Source of the DNA: Flemingiibacterium sp045534235
GTDB lineage: Bacteria > Bacillota > Clostridia > Oscillospirales > CAG-272
DNA: 5,027 bases
NCBI GenBank assembly: GCA_045534235.1
Contig: JAZSJI010000195.1
Location: forward strand, 1-5,027
Direction of reading: 5' to 3'
In this document: piece by piece, positions 1 to 5,027 of the stretch
Layout of the letters: each line of letters starts with the position of its first letter
Position numbering within the stretch: the first letter of the stretch is position 1
The notes under the pieces: generated by a model
What the model saw: the letters and a program-made list of their open reading frames with translations, nothing else
Databases searched by the model: none
What the model was told of the DNA's origin: nothing
Made by a program: the position numbers and the translations under genes

Positions 1-887
1 GCCATACGAATGAACATACCGTTCTCCGCCTGCTCGAAGTATACGCATCTCGGATCGTCGTCAAGCTCGAACGCTATCTCGTCCACCTTGGGAAGCGGAT
101 GAAGCACCGCAAGATCGTCCTTTGCGAGCAGCATCTTGTCGCTTGTAAGGCGGTAAACGCCCGCCTGACGCGCGTACTCCTCGGGCGACTTAAAGCGCTC
201 CTTCTGAATACGCGTCATGTAGAGCACGTCAAGCTCTCCGATGCACTCCTCAAGCGTCGAAACCTTCTTTATCTCACAGCCGTTTGCAACAAGCTCGTCG
301 ATAACAAAGTCGGGAAGCTGAAGCTCGGGGGTTGAGATGAGCACGAATTTGTTGTTTTCAAAGCGCATCAGCGCACGAAGAAGCGAGTGTACGGTTCTGC
401 GGTTTAGAAGGTCGCCGCAGAAGCCGAAGGTAAGCCCGTCTGTTCTGCCCTTAAGCTCGGAAATGGTCATAAGGTCGGTGAGCGGCTGCGTCGGGTGGAG
501 ATGTCCGCCGTCGCCCGCGTTGATAACGGGCACGTGCGAGTAAAGCCCCGATGCAAAGGCCGCGCCCTCGACGGGATGGCGGATAACTACGATGTCAGCG
601 TAGCCGCTGACGATCTTTACGGTGTCGCGCAGCGTTTCGCCCTTGGAAACGGAGCTTGAGCTCGGATCGGAGAAGCCGATGACCTTGCCGCCAAGACGCA
701 TCATCGCGGTTTGGAAGGACATCTGCGTACGCGTGGACGGCTCGTAGAAAAGCGTCGCCATAATGCGTCCCTTGCACACGTCGCGGTATTCCGCAGGCGA
801 CTTTTTGATGCGGAAGGCGAGCTTTTTGAGCTCTTCCCACTCCTCGAGCGTCATATCGTTAAAATCAATGAGGTTTCTGATCTTCAT
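1..887 (-). CDS. pyrB: Aspartate carbamoyltransferase catalytic subunit, C-terminus cut by window edge
   Basis: This enzyme joins carbamoyl phosphate and L-aspartate to give N-carbamoyl-aspartate, the committed step of de novo pyrimidine synthesis in the cytoplasm. My translation of the minus strand gives 295 complete codons with no stop. Visible family motifs are FYEPSTRTQ (residues 48-55, carbamoyl phosphate loop), SSSVSKGE (78-84, with the catalytic loop lysine), VIRHP (101-105), GDGGHLHPTQ (126-134), DLLNRRTVHSL (159-169), LYMTRIQKER (222-231) and LHPLPKVDE (262-270). These match the carbamoyl-phosphate and aspartate site residues known for PyrB. The sequence ends in YFEQAENGMFIRM, the usual C-terminal region, so only about ten residues should be missing. 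The ATG at 887 follows AAGGAGA with about six bases of spacing. The gene lies 17 bases after aroK and is probably co-transcribed with it. pyrI or other pyr genes may follow outside the window. TRTQ in place of the common TRTR is a mild variation. Ornithine carbamoyltransferase is less likely given the HPTQ and TRIQKER context. Confidence 0.96.
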   Translation of the reverse strand, partial: MKIRNLIDFNDMTLEEWEELKKLAFRIKKSPAEYRDVCKGRIMATLFYEPSTRTQMSFQTAMMRLGGKVIGFSDPSSSSVSKGETLRDTVKIVSGYADIVVIRHPVEGAAFASGLYSHVPVINAGDGGHLHPTQPLTDLMTISELKGRTDGLTFGFCGDLLNRRTVHSLLRALMRFENNKFVLISTPELQLPDFVIDELVANGCEIKKVSTLEECIGELDVLYMTRIQKERFKSPEEYARQAGVYRLTSDKMLLAKDDLAVLHPLPKVDEIAFELDDDPRCVYFEQAENGMFIRM

Positions 888-904
888 TTTGCTTCTCCTT
901 TATT

Positions 905-1417
905 TTATTCAAACATTTTCTTTATTATCGCCTTCGCCGTTCTCTGCGGAAACGTATTGTAAAACGAGTAATCGGCGGTGCTTTTGTATATCGGATAGCG
1001 CTTATCAAGCAGGCGCTTGTAGTTCTCTATGTCACCGTTTATCGGCGGGCGCGCAAGCACGTTTGCGTCTGAGGCAACGCTGTCTGCGCTTCTGCGAAGC
1101 CACACGACTGTGGATATTTCAGAGAGCAGCCTGCGGCTTGGCGCATAGGTCGGAAGCCCACCGCCGCAGGAGAGTATGATAAGCTCGCCGCCTGCCTCCC
1201 TTACGACTGCTTCAAGCGTGTCGTATTCAAGCTTACGGAACACTTCCTCGCCCTGCTCTGCAAATATTTTTTTGATCTCGCCGTGGCGCGCGACTATTTC
1301 ATCGTCAAGGTCAACGAGCCTTGCTCCGACCTTTTTGGCGAGTATGCGCCCGACGCTCGATTTGCCCGAGCCCGTCATACCGATGAGCGAGAGCACGTTA
1401 TTTTTTATTTCTACCAT
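905..1417 (-). CDS. aroK: Shikimate kinase
   Basis: This enzyme phosphorylates shikimate with ATP to shikimate-3-phosphate, the fifth step of the chorismate (aromatic amino acid) pathway, in the cytoplasm. The 170-residue protein has the usual family length. It shows a Walker A loop GMTGSGKS (13-20), the shikimate-binding acidic pair in DLDDE (36-40), FRKLE with the substrate arginine (60-64), CGGGLP (84-89), the lid arginine in LARPP (121-125), and RYPIYKSTAD (140-149), whose arginine also contacts substrate. All key residues expected for the family are present. I chose the ATG at 1417 over an in-frame TTG at 1435 because AAGGA sits six bases before the ATG and nothing comparable precedes the TTG. 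The gene overlaps the end of the upstream acetyltransferase by 20 bases, which suggests translational coupling, and precedes pyrB by 17 bases. aroK and aroL forms cannot be told apart by sequence alone here. Confidence 0.95.
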   Translation of the reverse strand: MVEIKNNVLSLIGMTGSGKSSVGRILAKKVGARLVDLDDEIVARHGEIKKIFAEQGEEVFRKLEYDTLEAVVREAGGELIILSCGGGLPTYAPSRRLLSEISTVVWLRRSADSVASDANVLARPPINGDIENYKRLLDKRYPIYKSTADYSFYNTFPQRTAKAIIKKMFE

Positions 1418-2000
1418 AACCGTTCCTTTTTGCAATATATTCGTCAGAGAGTATTGAGCAGATACCGATATCCCTGTACTGCCCCTTTATGTACATGGAC
1501 GAGCGCTGTATACCCTCGAAGGTCATACCGCACTTTTCCATAACTCTGCGCGAGGAATCGTTGCCGATAATGTACTTCGCCTCAACGCGGTGCACGTTAA
1601 GCTCCATAAACGCGAACTCCATCACGCGGCGCAAAGCCTCGACGGCAATGCCACGCCCCCAATATTCGGGATTCAGCACGTATCCGACCTCGGCGAGATT
1701 ATGGTTGAAATCAAGGCGCGTAAAGCCGCACGTGCCTATCATTTTTTTAGTGTGATTGTCAATAAGCGCCCAGTCGTAAAAGTCGCCTGCGCGGTAGCTC
1801 GCCTGAATGTACTGCAGATAGTCCATAGTCTCTTCGACACTCTTGTGCGGATACCACAAAAGGTACTCGGTAACCTTCTCAAGGCGCGCGTACTCGTACA
1901 TATCAGCGGCGTCGGACGGCTTCATTTTGCGAAGCGTGAGCCGCTCTGTCGTGAGAGTCGGTATTTTCGAAAAGATGTCAAGTACGCTCGATTTCTTCAC
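1398..2000 (-). CDS. GNAT-family N-acetyltransferase, RimJ/RimL type
   Basis: This is a 200-residue acetyl-CoA-dependent acetyltransferase. The fold is recognisable from TERLTLRKMKPSDA (18-31, first strand and helix), the motif B-like LAEVGYVL (102-109), the acetyl-CoA pyrophosphate loop YWGRGIAVEAL (113-123, the R/Q-x-x-G-x-G/A pattern), HRVEAKYIIGNDSSRRVMEKCGM (137-159, with the conserved Asn and Ser of this subfamily), FEG (161-163) and a C-terminal IKGQYRDIGICSIL (171-184). Relatives modify ribosomal protein N-termini, antibiotics or small amines, and the sequence does not reveal the substrate. The start is GTG at 2000, supported by GGAGG seven bases upstream. It is the first gene of the minus-strand operon, behind a strong promoter, and its end overlaps aroK by 20 bases. 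There is no obvious functional link to aroK or pyrB. The family call is firm; a specific name such as rimJ is not justified. Confidence 0.92.
   Translation of the reverse strand: MKKSSVLDIFSKIPTLTTERLTLRKMKPSDAADMYEYARLEKVTEYLLWYPHKSVEETMDYLQYIQASYRAGDFYDWALIDNHTKKMIGTCGFTRLDFNHNLAEVGYVLNPEYWGRGIAVEALRRVMEFAFMELNVHRVEAKYIIGNDSSRRVMEKCGMTFEGIQRSSMYIKGQYRDIGICSILSDEYIAKRNGYGRNKK
1424..1428 (-). promoter_or_regulatory. Ribosome binding site of aroK that decides its start
   Basis: AAGGA on the minus strand lies six bases before the ATG at 1417. It lies inside the 3' coding end of the acetyltransferase gene and downstream of the alternative TTG at 1435, so it supports the shorter protein. Confidence 0.75.
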
Positions 2001-2007
2001 GCTCTCA

Positions 2008-2012
2008 CCTCC
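2008..2012 (-). promoter_or_regulatory. Ribosome binding site supporting the GTG start of the acetyltransferase
   Basis: GGAGG (extended to GGAGGTGA) on the minus strand sits seven bases before GTG at 2000. It is a near-perfect match to the anti-Shine-Dalgarno and settles the non-ATG start. Confidence 0.85.
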
Positions 2013-2045
2013 AAATGAAAAACCGCCTAAACTTCCCTACTTTAC

Positions 2046-2074
2046 ATTATACTACAGATTTTACCCGTTTTCAA
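2046..2074 (-). promoter_or_regulatory. Sigma-A-type promoter of the acetyltransferase-aroK-pyrB operon
   Basis: On the minus strand TTGAAA (2074-2069) and a perfect TATAAT (2051-2046) are separated by exactly 17 bases. Transcription would start near 2039, giving a leader of roughly 40 bases before the GTG at 2000. No attenuator or PyrR-type structure fits in so short a leader. Confidence 0.8.
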
Positions 2075-2144
2075 GTGGCACAAATAAATATCTGCGATAT
2101 TTTTAGCAATTTATTGGGTTTTTGTAAACTATTTTGTTTTTTTC

Positions 2145-2173
2145 TTGCTTCTTTGTGGTGAGTGTGATATAAT
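2145..2173 (+). promoter_or_regulatory. Putative extended -10 promoter reading toward proC
   Basis: A perfect TATAAT (2168-2173) is preceded by TGA, giving the TGn extended -10 form. A weak -35, TTGCTT (2145-2150), lies 17 bases upstream. Initiation near 2180 would place the whole 2208-2313 repeat in a proC leader of more than 200 bases. A weaker TATAAA at 2351-2356 closer to proC has no good -35. Confidence 0.6.
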
Positions 2174-2207
2174 ATAGTGTATTTGTTTAGGACGTGAGTT
2201 CACTATT

Positions 2208-2313
2208 GCCTCGCCCTATGGGAGAGGTGGCACGGCATAGCCGTGACGGAGAGGGCTCGCTGATGCCAACCCTCTCACCCGACTTTGTCGGGAGCTCTCC
2301 CATAGGGAGAGCC
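2208..2313. repeat. Palindromic MITE/REP-like element with cloverleaf folding
   Basis: The ends form an imperfect 19-base inverted repeat (2208-2226 with 2295-2313, 17 of 19 positions match). Between them lie three hairpins: CACGGC/GCCGTG with a 3-base loop (2231-2245), GAGAGGG/CCCTCTC with a 14-base loop (2249-2276), and CCCGAC/GTCGGG with a 3-base loop (2278-2292). The pairing is nearly continuous, so the single strand can fold as a multi-branched cloverleaf. No reading frame or transposase is present and no clear target duplication is seen, so it would be a non-autonomous or structural repeat. No T-run follows either end, so it is not an intrinsic terminator. From memory it resembles dispersed palindromic repeats in Clostridia genomes, which I cannot confirm here. 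Confidence 0.75.
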
Positions 2314-2396
2314 ATAAAAAGTCAAAGTAACCGTGAATCTTCACAACACTTATAAATAGCTCGTAAAATCGAGTTACCCCCACAAGGAGAACACAT

Positions 2397-3218
2397 ATGA
2401 AAACGATCACATTTATCGGTACGGGCAATATGGCTACCGCCATTATCAGCGGTATGCTCGCGTCGGGTACTGATGCCTCGCTCATTACCGTCTACGATAA
2501 ATTCACAGAAAAAGCGGCGGCATTTGCAAATCGCGGCATTAACGTCGCGCCTACGCTTATCGACGCCGCAAATGCGAGCGAGCTTATACTCCTCTCTGTA
2601 AAGCCGCAGAACTATGCCGAGGTGCTCGGCGAGATAGGTGGCAGCGACGTTGACACAAGCCATAAGACGTTCATCTCTATCGCCGCAGGCATCTCTACCG
2701 AAACCGTTTCGGCGATGCTTCACCGTGAGTGCGCCGTCGTTCGCGTAATGCCCAACACTCCGCTTCAGGTAGGTTGCGGCGTGTCCGCGCTTACAAGAAA
2801 CTCACTCGTATCAGACGAGGATTTCGCGCTCGTTCGCTCTATCTTCGATGCCGCGGGAATGACCGTCGTTATCGACGAGTCACAGATGAACACCGTCATC
2901 TGCGCAAACGGCTCCTCCCCCGCCTATTTCTACTATTTCATCGACGCTATAGTCCGCTCCGCCAAGGCGCAGGGACTCGACCTTGACGACAAAACGCTCA
3001 CCGAGGTCGTCTGCCGCACCGTCATCGGCTCGGCAGAGATGCTCCTCGCAAGCGGCAAGTCCGCCGCAGAGCTTATCCGCGCCGTAACCTCGCCGAACGG
3101 CACGACCGAGCGCGCGATGAACGTGTTTTACGAGGAGAAGGTCGACGAAACAATCGACCGCGCGATGCGTGCGTGCACGGACCGTGCCGAGGAAATGGCA
3201 CGCGAGCTTGGCAAATAA
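2397..3218 (+). CDS. proC: Pyrroline-5-carboxylate reductase
   Basis: This enzyme reduces 1-pyrroline-5-carboxylate to L-proline with NAD(P)H, the last step of proline synthesis, in the cytoplasm. The 273-residue protein is the usual length. It begins with a Rossmann nucleotide site FIGTGNMA (6-13), then LLSVKPQ (65-71), the strand ISIAAGIS (93-100), VRVMPNTP (115-122), a C-terminal dimerisation domain opening with NGSSPAYFYYFIDA (171-184), and the family signature around AVTSPNGTTERAM (229-241), which includes the substrate-binding TT. Two glycines of the more common GSGPAY and SPGGTT forms are Ser and Asn here, at tolerated positions as far as I can judge. The ATG follows AAGGAGA at good spacing. 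Its long leader contains the palindromic repeat. A gap of 59 bases separates it from the next gene, which may have its own promoter. proA and proB are not in the window. Confidence 0.97.
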   Translation: MKTITFIGTGNMATAIISGMLASGTDASLITVYDKFTEKAAAFANRGINVAPTLIDAANASELILLSVKPQNYAEVLGEIGGSDVDTSHKTFISIAAGISTETVSAMLHRECAVVRVMPNTPLQVGCGVSALTRNSLVSDEDFALVRSIFDAAGMTVVIDESQMNTVICANGSSPAYFYYFIDAIVRSAKAQGLDLDDKTLTEVVCRTVIGSAEMLLASGKSAAELIRAVTSPNGTTERAMNVFYEEKVDETIDRAMRACTDRAEEMARELGK

Positions 3219-3248
3219 GTCATAGCGTAAGGGTTCACCGCATAGAAT
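3219..3248 (+). promoter_or_regulatory. Candidate sigma-E-type sporulation promoter
   Basis: TCATAGC (3220-3226) and CATAGAAT (3241-3248) are separated by 14 bases. The B. subtilis sigma-E pattern is KMATATT, 14-15 bases, CATACAHT. The -10 matches at 7 of 8 positions and the -35 keeps its central ATA but not its last two bases. Its place before a SpoIIM-like gene, a sigma-E target in Bacillus, adds weight. Initiation would fall near 3255. A chance match in a 59-base gap cannot be excluded. Confidence 0.4.
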
Positions 3249-3277
3249 GTAACAAAAACAATGGACGGTGAATTTTT
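3234..3277 (+). promoter_or_regulatory. Hairpin that masks the ribosome binding site of the next gene
   Basis: TTCACCG (3234-3240) is perfectly complementary to CGGTGAA (3266-3272), with a 25-base loop, followed by five T bases and then the ATG at 3278. The right arm contains GGTGA (3267-3271), the only plausible Shine-Dalgarno for the downstream gene, six bases from its ATG. The fold could lower translation, or cause some termination, in transcripts reading through from proC. The long loop makes it a poor terminator. Confidence 0.45.
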
Positions 3278-3874
3278 ATGAATTCGTATATAACGTACGG
3301 ACAAGCAAACGACAGGCTCGACAGAAAAACGGTACTGCTTGCCGCCTCGTCGCTTTTCATATTCGGCGCGTTTCTCGGCTGTGCCGTGTACCGCATACTC
3401 GGTATCGGCGAGTCGGAGCTTTACGACAACCTGATTGAACGATACTTTTTGGCGCTGTTTTACAAATGCGACACGTCGCTTGACGTAATGCGCGTCGCAC
3501 TCGACTGCATTTTTCACGAGCTTTGGCTCTTTATCGCGGTGTTCGTATCTGGCTTTACGCTGTTTTCGCCGATAGTTGCTACCACGGCGCTTCTCTATCG
3601 CGGCGTGCTGTTCGGATTTGCGATGACGATGCTGCAATTCTCCTCAAAGGCGGGACTGCTGCTCGACGCCATCGTTTATCTCGCGGCGGCGTTCGCGCTG
3701 TCGATGCTGCTCGCGCTGACGTCGGCGGATGCGGTGCTGTTCTATTATCCCGAGCGAAGCGTACGCATAAGAAGCCCGAAAACGAAGCGATACGTGCTGA
3801 CGTTTCTTCGCATATGCGCACTCGTATGCGCCGACGTGCTTTTAATGCTGTTTTTAATACACGTATACATATAG
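3278..3874 (+). CDS. Five-segment membrane protein, probably SpoIIM-like
   Basis: This 198-residue protein has about five hydrophobic segments: roughly 18-40, 82-106, 108-121, 126-150 and 172-196, with a basic stretch before the last (RSPKTKR, 165-171). The pattern fits SpoIIM (DUF95): an N-terminal membrane segment, then an amphipathic outer part with ESELYDNLIERYF (45-57), then DCIFHELWLFIAVFVSGFTLF (76-96) and LLYRGVLFGFAMTML (105-119), which recall the conserved FxxNxxxxxxxxxxG and KGxxxGF portions of that family. SpoIIM works with SpoIID and SpoIIP in the mother-cell membrane to drive septal wall removal and engulfment during sporulation. The protein is somewhat shorter than Bacillus SpoIIM and divergent, so a paralogue or an unrelated membrane protein remains possible. 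It starts at ATG with the modest site GGTGA, which lies in a hairpin. A candidate sigma-E promoter precedes it. The DUF624-like gene follows 36 bases later. Confidence 0.6.
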   Translation: MNSYITYGQANDRLDRKTVLLAASSLFIFGAFLGCAVYRILGIGESELYDNLIERYFLALFYKCDTSLDVMRVALDCIFHELWLFIAVFVSGFTLFSPIVATTALLYRGVLFGFAMTMLQFSSKAGLLLDAIVYLAAAFALSMLLALTSADAVLFYYPERSVRIRSPKTKRYVLTFLRICALVCADVLLMLFLIHVYI

Positions 3875-3890
3875 ATACAAATAGATACAA
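3871..3890 (+). repeat. Perfect 10-base tandem duplication
   Basis: ATAGATACAA occurs twice head to tail. The first copy contains the TAG stop of the SpoIIM-like gene, and the second lies just before the purine-rich ribosome binding site AAAGGAA (3894-3900) of the next gene. It probably arose by slippage and sets the spacing between the two genes. Confidence 0.85.
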
Positions 3891-3910
3891 AAGAAAGGAA
3901 ATCAAAAGCC

Positions 3911-4882
3911 TTGAAGATCTTCGGAAAAGAGTTCAAACTTTTTAATCTCGCAAAAGATGGCAAGGGTGTAAAAAAAGAGCCCGAGGGCCCGAAAAATCTA
4001 AAAAATTTCTTTAAGCATTTCGGTAGCAAATTCACACGGCTTATCAGCGTGAATATGTTTATCGTCCTCGGCAACTTCCCGATATTTTTCTTAATGCTCG
4101 CTTTTAGCGGTAATCTCGACGAAAAATCGTTCGCACCCGCCCACACCCTTTTCGCGCCGCTGTACGGCATAATGTCGCACGACTTAAACCCCGTCACCGC
4201 CGTGCTTCAGGGTATCTACGGCACGCAGGCGCAGATCGGCTTTCCGACGACGCTGACGTACGTCTTTTACGGTCTGTCCGCGCTCGTTATCTTCACCTTC
4301 GGCTACGTTAACACGGGCACGACGTACATTCTGCGCAACATGGTAAAGGGCGAGCCGATATTTATGTGGGACGACTTCTGGTACGCTATACGGCGCAACA
4401 AGCGTCAGGGTATGATACTCGGTATAATCGACCTTCTCGTATCCTTCGCCTGCGTTTACGACATTATATTCTTCTACTTCAACACGGGCGTATCGCCGAT
4501 GATGAACTTTATGTTCTACGCATCCCTGCTTATCGCGCTCCTCTGGTTCTGGATGCGCTTCTATATGTACATCGTAATGGTCACGTTCGACTTGTCGATA
4601 TTCAAGATACTGAAGAACGCGCTTATCTTCGCCCTTGTCGGCATCAAGCGCAACGTGATGGCGACGCTCGGCATCGCGGCGATGGTGTTCATCACGTATT
4701 ATCTGATGGTGATGATACTGCCGATCGGCATTATAATCCCGTTCGTGCTGCTTTTCGCCGACTGCGCGTTTATGGCGTGCTACGCGGCTTTCCCGAAGAT
4801 AAAGGAAATTATGATAGATCCCTACTACAAAAATGAAGAGCCCGATGAGCGCGAGGAACCTGTGTTCCACGATCTCGGCTGA
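3911..4882 (+). CDS. Polytopic membrane protein, DUF624/YesL-like
   Basis: This is a 323-residue membrane protein of unproven function. A lysine-rich, probably cytoplasmic N-terminus (1-43) is followed by hydrophobic segments near 44-66, 113-140, 167-190, 199-226, 233-246 and 250-295, and a short acidic tail (NEEPDEREEP, 308-317). The stretch GYVNTGTTYILRNMVKGEPI (131-150) and the following FMWDDFWYAIRRNKRQGMILGIIDLLV resemble the DUF624/YesL pattern, in which a membrane segment leads to an amphipathic loop before the next helix. Members of that family often sit near carbohydrate transport genes, but here the neighbour is SpoIIM-like, so no role can be inferred. The start is TTG, with AAGGAA about ten bases upstream. 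The next in-frame ATG would be at residue 49, inside the first membrane segment, and so is unlikely. The gene ends in tandem stops TGA TAG and is followed at once by a terminator. Confidence 0.7.
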   Translation: MKIFGKEFKLFNLAKDGKGVKKEPEGPKNLKNFFKHFGSKFTRLISVNMFIVLGNFPIFFLMLAFSGNLDEKSFAPAHTLFAPLYGIMSHDLNPVTAVLQGIYGTQAQIGFPTTLTYVFYGLSALVIFTFGYVNTGTTYILRNMVKGEPIFMWDDFWYAIRRNKRQGMILGIIDLLVSFACVYDIIFFYFNTGVSPMMNFMFYASLLIALLWFWMRFYMYIVMVTFDLSIFKILKNALIFALVGIKRNVMATLGIAAMVFITYYLMVMILPIGIIIPFVLLFADCAFMACYAAFPKIKEIMIDPYYKNEEPDEREEPVFHDLG

Positions 4883-4890
4883 TAGAAATG

Positions 4891-4920
4891 AAACCGCACG
4901 TCGTATGGCGTGCGGTTTTT
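4891..4920 (+). terminator. Intrinsic terminator after the DUF624-like gene
   Basis: AAACCGCACG (4891-4900) pairs perfectly with CGTGCGGTTT (4909-4918) around an 8-base loop, and a run of five T bases covers 4916-4920. It starts nine bases after the TGA stop, so it ends the proC-side transcript. The minus-strand side has only an interrupted T-run. Confidence 0.9.
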
Positions 4921-4930
4921 CGCGCTGTGC

Positions 4931-4961
4931 GCGTGGGGAACGGACCTCGCGCGTTCCACGC
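4931..4961. repeat. Bulged hairpin in the downstream intergenic region
   Basis: GCGTGG and AACG (4931-4942, with two extra G bases between them) pair with CGTTCCACGC (4952-4961), giving ten base pairs, a 2-base bulge and a 9-base loop. There is no T-run after it. A smaller CGCGC/GCGCG hairpin (4921-4933) overlaps its left edge. Such GC-rich sequence makes chance pairing fairly likely. Confidence 0.45.
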
Positions 4962-4965
4962 GCTC

Positions 4966-5027
4966 GGGGAAACGCAAGGGGAGAGGGAGGTCTTCAATCG
5001 CCAGATCTCCCTCTCCCCTTGTACCCC
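4966..5027. repeat. Long GC-rich inverted repeat running to the window edge
   Basis: Fifteen bases, 4975-4989 (core GGGGAGAGGGAG), are perfectly complementary to 5007-5021. The stem continues inward four more pairs including one G-T, to a 9-base loop (4994-5002). Outward, past a small internal loop, GGGG (4966-4969) faces CCCC (5024-5027) at the very end of the window. The element is probably incomplete here. It may be a dispersed repeat or a terminator for a converging gene outside the window. It shares a GAGAGGG/CCCTCTC stem core with the repeat at 2208-2313 but is otherwise different. Confidence 0.75.

Larger units (their letters stand above)
2001..2396. other. Divergent intergenic region without a gene
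   Basis: About 400 bases separate the minus-strand operon from proC. I see no convincing coding frame. The first 200 bases are AT-rich and carry back-to-back promoters. The middle holds a palindromic repeat (2208-2313). The last 80 bases hold a short hairpin (2357-2376, TAGCTCG pairing with CGAGTTA including one G-U) followed by the proC ribosome binding site AAGGAGA at 2384-2390, seven or fewer bases from the ATG. Confidence 0.8.

Noticed and set aside
99..840. Open frames on both strands within 99-840 as separate genes
   Set aside because: They lie inside pyrB, whose continuous reading with all catalytic motifs explains the DNA; their products have odd basic composition and no recognisable family.
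905..1435. Longer aroK product starting at TTG 1435
   Set aside because: The Shine-Dalgarno AAGGA lies between this TTG and the ATG at 1417, and the six extra residues are not part of the kinase fold.
2221..2236. Resemblance to the T-box motif AGGGTGGNACCGCG upstream of proC (GAGGTGGCACGGCA)
   Set aside because: About 10 of 14 positions match, but the key CCGC core is broken. The segment is part of the palindromic repeat, there is no room for a specifier stem after the predicted start near 2180, and no terminator follows.
2208..2313. The palindromic element as an intrinsic terminator
   Set aside because: No T-run follows the stem on either strand; the plus-strand side continues with an A-rich stretch.
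2351..2356. TATAAA as a proC promoter downstream of the repeat
   Set aside because: No recognisable -35 lies 16-18 bases upstream; it can be at best a weak secondary start.
4184..4997. Minus-strand frames opposite the DUF624-like gene and terminator
   Set aside because: They are rich in Arg, His and Glu in the manner of antisense frames, lack ribosome sites, and one runs through the terminator and hairpins.

Overview
The window reads as chromosomal sequence from an uncultured or gut-type member of the Clostridia (Bacillota). This is an inference from purine-rich Shine-Dalgarno sites, GTG and TTG starts, sigma-A-type promoters, a SpoIIM-like sporulation membrane protein, a DUF624/YesL-like membrane protein, and a moderately GC-rich coding style with AT-rich intergenic DNA. 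No phage, transposase, CRISPR, tRNA or rRNA signal was found.

Left half, bases 1-2000, minus strand: a compact operon reads from right to left. A GNAT acetyltransferase (RimJ/RimL type) overlaps shikimate kinase (aroK) by 20 bases, and aroK is followed 17 bases later by aspartate carbamoyltransferase (pyrB). The pyrB C-terminus is cut off by the window edge. pyrB is easily missed because it is open at the edge and has no stop codon in the window. The operon has a near-consensus sigma-A promoter, TTGAAA-17-TATAAT, about 40 bases upstream of the GTG start.

Middle, bases 2001-2396: a divergent intergenic region with no gene. It holds the operon promoter, a plus-strand extended -10 promoter, and a 106-base palindromic element. 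That element can fold into an outer stem carrying three inner hairpins, like a cloverleaf, and it would lie in the 5' leader of proC if the plus-strand promoter is used.

Right half, bases 2397-4920, plus strand: pyrroline-5-carboxylate reductase (proC), then a five-segment SpoIIM-like membrane protein, then a polytopic DUF624/YesL-like protein starting at TTG, closed by a clear intrinsic terminator. Between proC and the SpoIIM-like gene lie a candidate sigma-E-type promoter and a hairpin that would hide the ribosome binding site only in read-through transcripts.

Bases 4921-5027 contain no gene but hold two further hairpins, the last one long and GC-rich and running to the window edge.

The genes are mostly core metabolism (pyrimidine, aromatic amino acid and proline synthesis) plus two membrane proteins. 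I see no clearly new multi-gene system. The strongest leads are regulatory: the promoter and hairpin arrangement at 3219-3280, and the folded repeat in the proC leader.
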